DNA of 64,000 nt from an uncultured Clostridium sp. (GTDB taxonomy: Bacteria > Bacillota > Clostridia > Clostridiales > Clostridiaceae), in assembly GCA_934746015.1 (NCBI GenBank), contig CAKVEW010000008.1:1-64000 (forward strand), read 5' to 3'. This document shows, in pieces, positions 63,228 to 64,000 of the stretch. The notes beneath the pieces are model-generated. The model searched no databases, was not told the origin of the DNA, and worked only from the letters and a program-made list of their open reading frames with translations. The position numbers were made by a program, and so were the translations under genes. Within the stretch, counting starts at the first letter, position 1. Every line of letters starts with the position of its first letter.

Positions 63228-64000
63228 TTAATATTTACGTATACATAATTCTCTAGAATTTAAAAACTCCTTTCTTATAAAGTTATGACATAACTTTATT
63301 GCACTCTCTATATTTTGAGTTAAGTTCCCTAACACTCTTAATACAAAGCCATTTACCTCAAGTTCTGATATACCAAAGTAAATTGGTAAATTTAAATTTT
63401 TCATATGATTTCTTAACTCTTCAATAACTTTTGCATTAATATTTTTATTTATTACAAGTAATGTTCCAAAATTTTTATATCCTTCAAAAAAGCCTAATTT
63501 AGTAACATCCTCTTCTCTTGGATTTACTAATAAATTATCTAGTAAAACCATTTTATTATTTAAATATACACTTGTTTTTAATTGTGCATTACTATATTGA
63601 AATTCATTTCCTTCCTTTGACCATCCAGATGTAATTCCATCACTATATATTAGTGTTGCACCTTCATCCATATAAATATTATTTACCTGCTTATAAATTG
63701 CATTCTTATATAGTATTACACTATCTGTTATATACTCTAAAATACTGTTTTTCTCTAAATTTATTAGAGTTTCCTGTTCAGTTTTCTCTCCATGTTCACA
63801 TTTATATACTTTTGTAGAGGCTTGAGTAGTTATAATTGATCTTGTATCTTCCTTTAGATTAATGCTATATTTATATTTTTCACCTTCAACATATCCTCCT
63901 CCAAGACCAACTATAAAATAAGTTGATATTTTTTCACTATCAAGATGAATGGTGGGAGATACTTTTATTAGACCATTAAATCTTTTTTCACTTATAATAG
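63228..64000 (-). CDS. ureD: urease accessory protein UreD, 5' end beyond the window
   Basis: At least 257 residues are visible and the gene runs off the right edge. It reads FIVGLGGGYVEGEKY, then TTQASTKVYKCEHGEKTE, EYITDSVILYKNAIYKQ, MDEGATLIYSDGITSGWS and NPREEDVTKLGFFEGYKN, the UreD signature order. The frame is open to 64000, so the ATG at 63671 is internal and not the start. UreD forms a complex with UreF and UreG that inserts nickel into urease. The other urease genes should lie to the right. Confidence 0.93.
   Translation of the reverse strand, partial: IISEKRFNGLIKVSPTIHLDSEKISTYFIVGLGGGYVEGEKYKYSINLKEDTRSIITTQASTKVYKCEHGEKTEQETLINLEKNSILEYITDSVILYKNAIYKQVNNIYMDEGATLIYSDGITSGWSKEGNEFQYSNAQLKTSVYLNNKMVLLDNLLVNPREEDVTKLGFFEGYKNFGTLLVINKNINAKVIEELRNHMKNLNLPIYFGISELEVNGFVLRVLGNLTQNIESAIKLCHNFIRKEFLNSRELCIRKY

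Noticed and set aside
63228..63671. A complete 147-residue gene at the right end
   Set aside because: The frame stays open upstream to the window edge and encodes conserved UreD sequence, so the ATG at 63671 is internal.

Overview
The DNA is very AT-rich, uses mostly AGA for arginine and has strong AGGAGG-type ribosome binding sites. Its gene content includes an Rnf complex, a cysteine T-box in front of a mccB-luxS-mccA operon, FliB, an EFR1-type ferredoxin, a choloylglycine hydrolase and the end of a urease cluster. This fits a host-associated Clostridium sensu stricto. No rRNA or tRNA gene was found, so the species is not fixed. Most genes lie on the minus strand.

Layout. 0-9 kb: a decayed gene, then a defence island read leftward. 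The island holds two C5-cytosine methyltransferases, a McrB-like AAA+ protein and a McrC-like nuclease in the LlaJI order, followed by an HNH endonuclease and a DUF3883 protein. 9-11.7 kb: an IS3-family insertion sequence next to a frameshifted parA with its small partner gene, so the island probably arrived on a mobile element. 11.8-16.1 kb: MazG-like pyrophosphohydrolase, nuclease-helicase fusion, FliB and EFR1 ferredoxin. 16.3-18.7 kb: guaC and an Nramp transporter. 18.9-22.6 kb: T-box-controlled methionine-to-cysteine operon. 23.7-28.8 kb: rnfCDGEAB. 29.1-35.3 kb: ubiD-ubiA-ubiX with an ABC importer and a divergent lpdD-like gene. 35.5-43.6 kb: an M20 amidohydrolase, then a 2-keto-3-deoxygluconate (KDG) pathway operon with a GntR regulator. 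43.8-48.9 kb: an unassigned structured RNA, ahpC-ahpF and an ABC importer preceded by a tiny Met/Cys-containing ORF. 49-53.7 kb: bile-salt hydrolase, pseudouridine synthase, a PTS/MupG deletion scar and a GH3-family synthetase. 53.8-55.6 kb: a Fur-box promoter, four perfect hairpins and two paralogous GATase-like genes. 55.7-60.9 kb: glycosyltransferases with CDP-glucose synthesis genes. 61-64 kb: a flavoprotein oxidase, a UreI-like channel and ureD, which runs off the window.

How the genes work together. The T-box operon recycles S-ribosylhomocysteine to homocysteine and on to cysteine. Rnf couples ferredoxin oxidation to NAD reduction and ion export. The Ubi cassette looks like import, prenylation and decarboxylation of an aromatic acid, perhaps for quinone salvage. 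The KDG operon phosphorylates and cleaves a hexuronate-derived keto acid. AhpC and AhpF remove peroxides. RfbF and RfbG supply CDP-4-keto-6-deoxyglucose for surface glycans.

Most noteworthy points: a motif shared by the McrB-like protein and the HNH nuclease, an internal duplication in UbiD, an orphan structured RNA at 43.8 kb, a 13-codon Met/Cys ORF before the ABC permease, and the Fur-promoter and hairpin array at 53.8-54.3 kb. Several start codons were moved inward from the longest frame because a ribosome binding site sits before the inner start.
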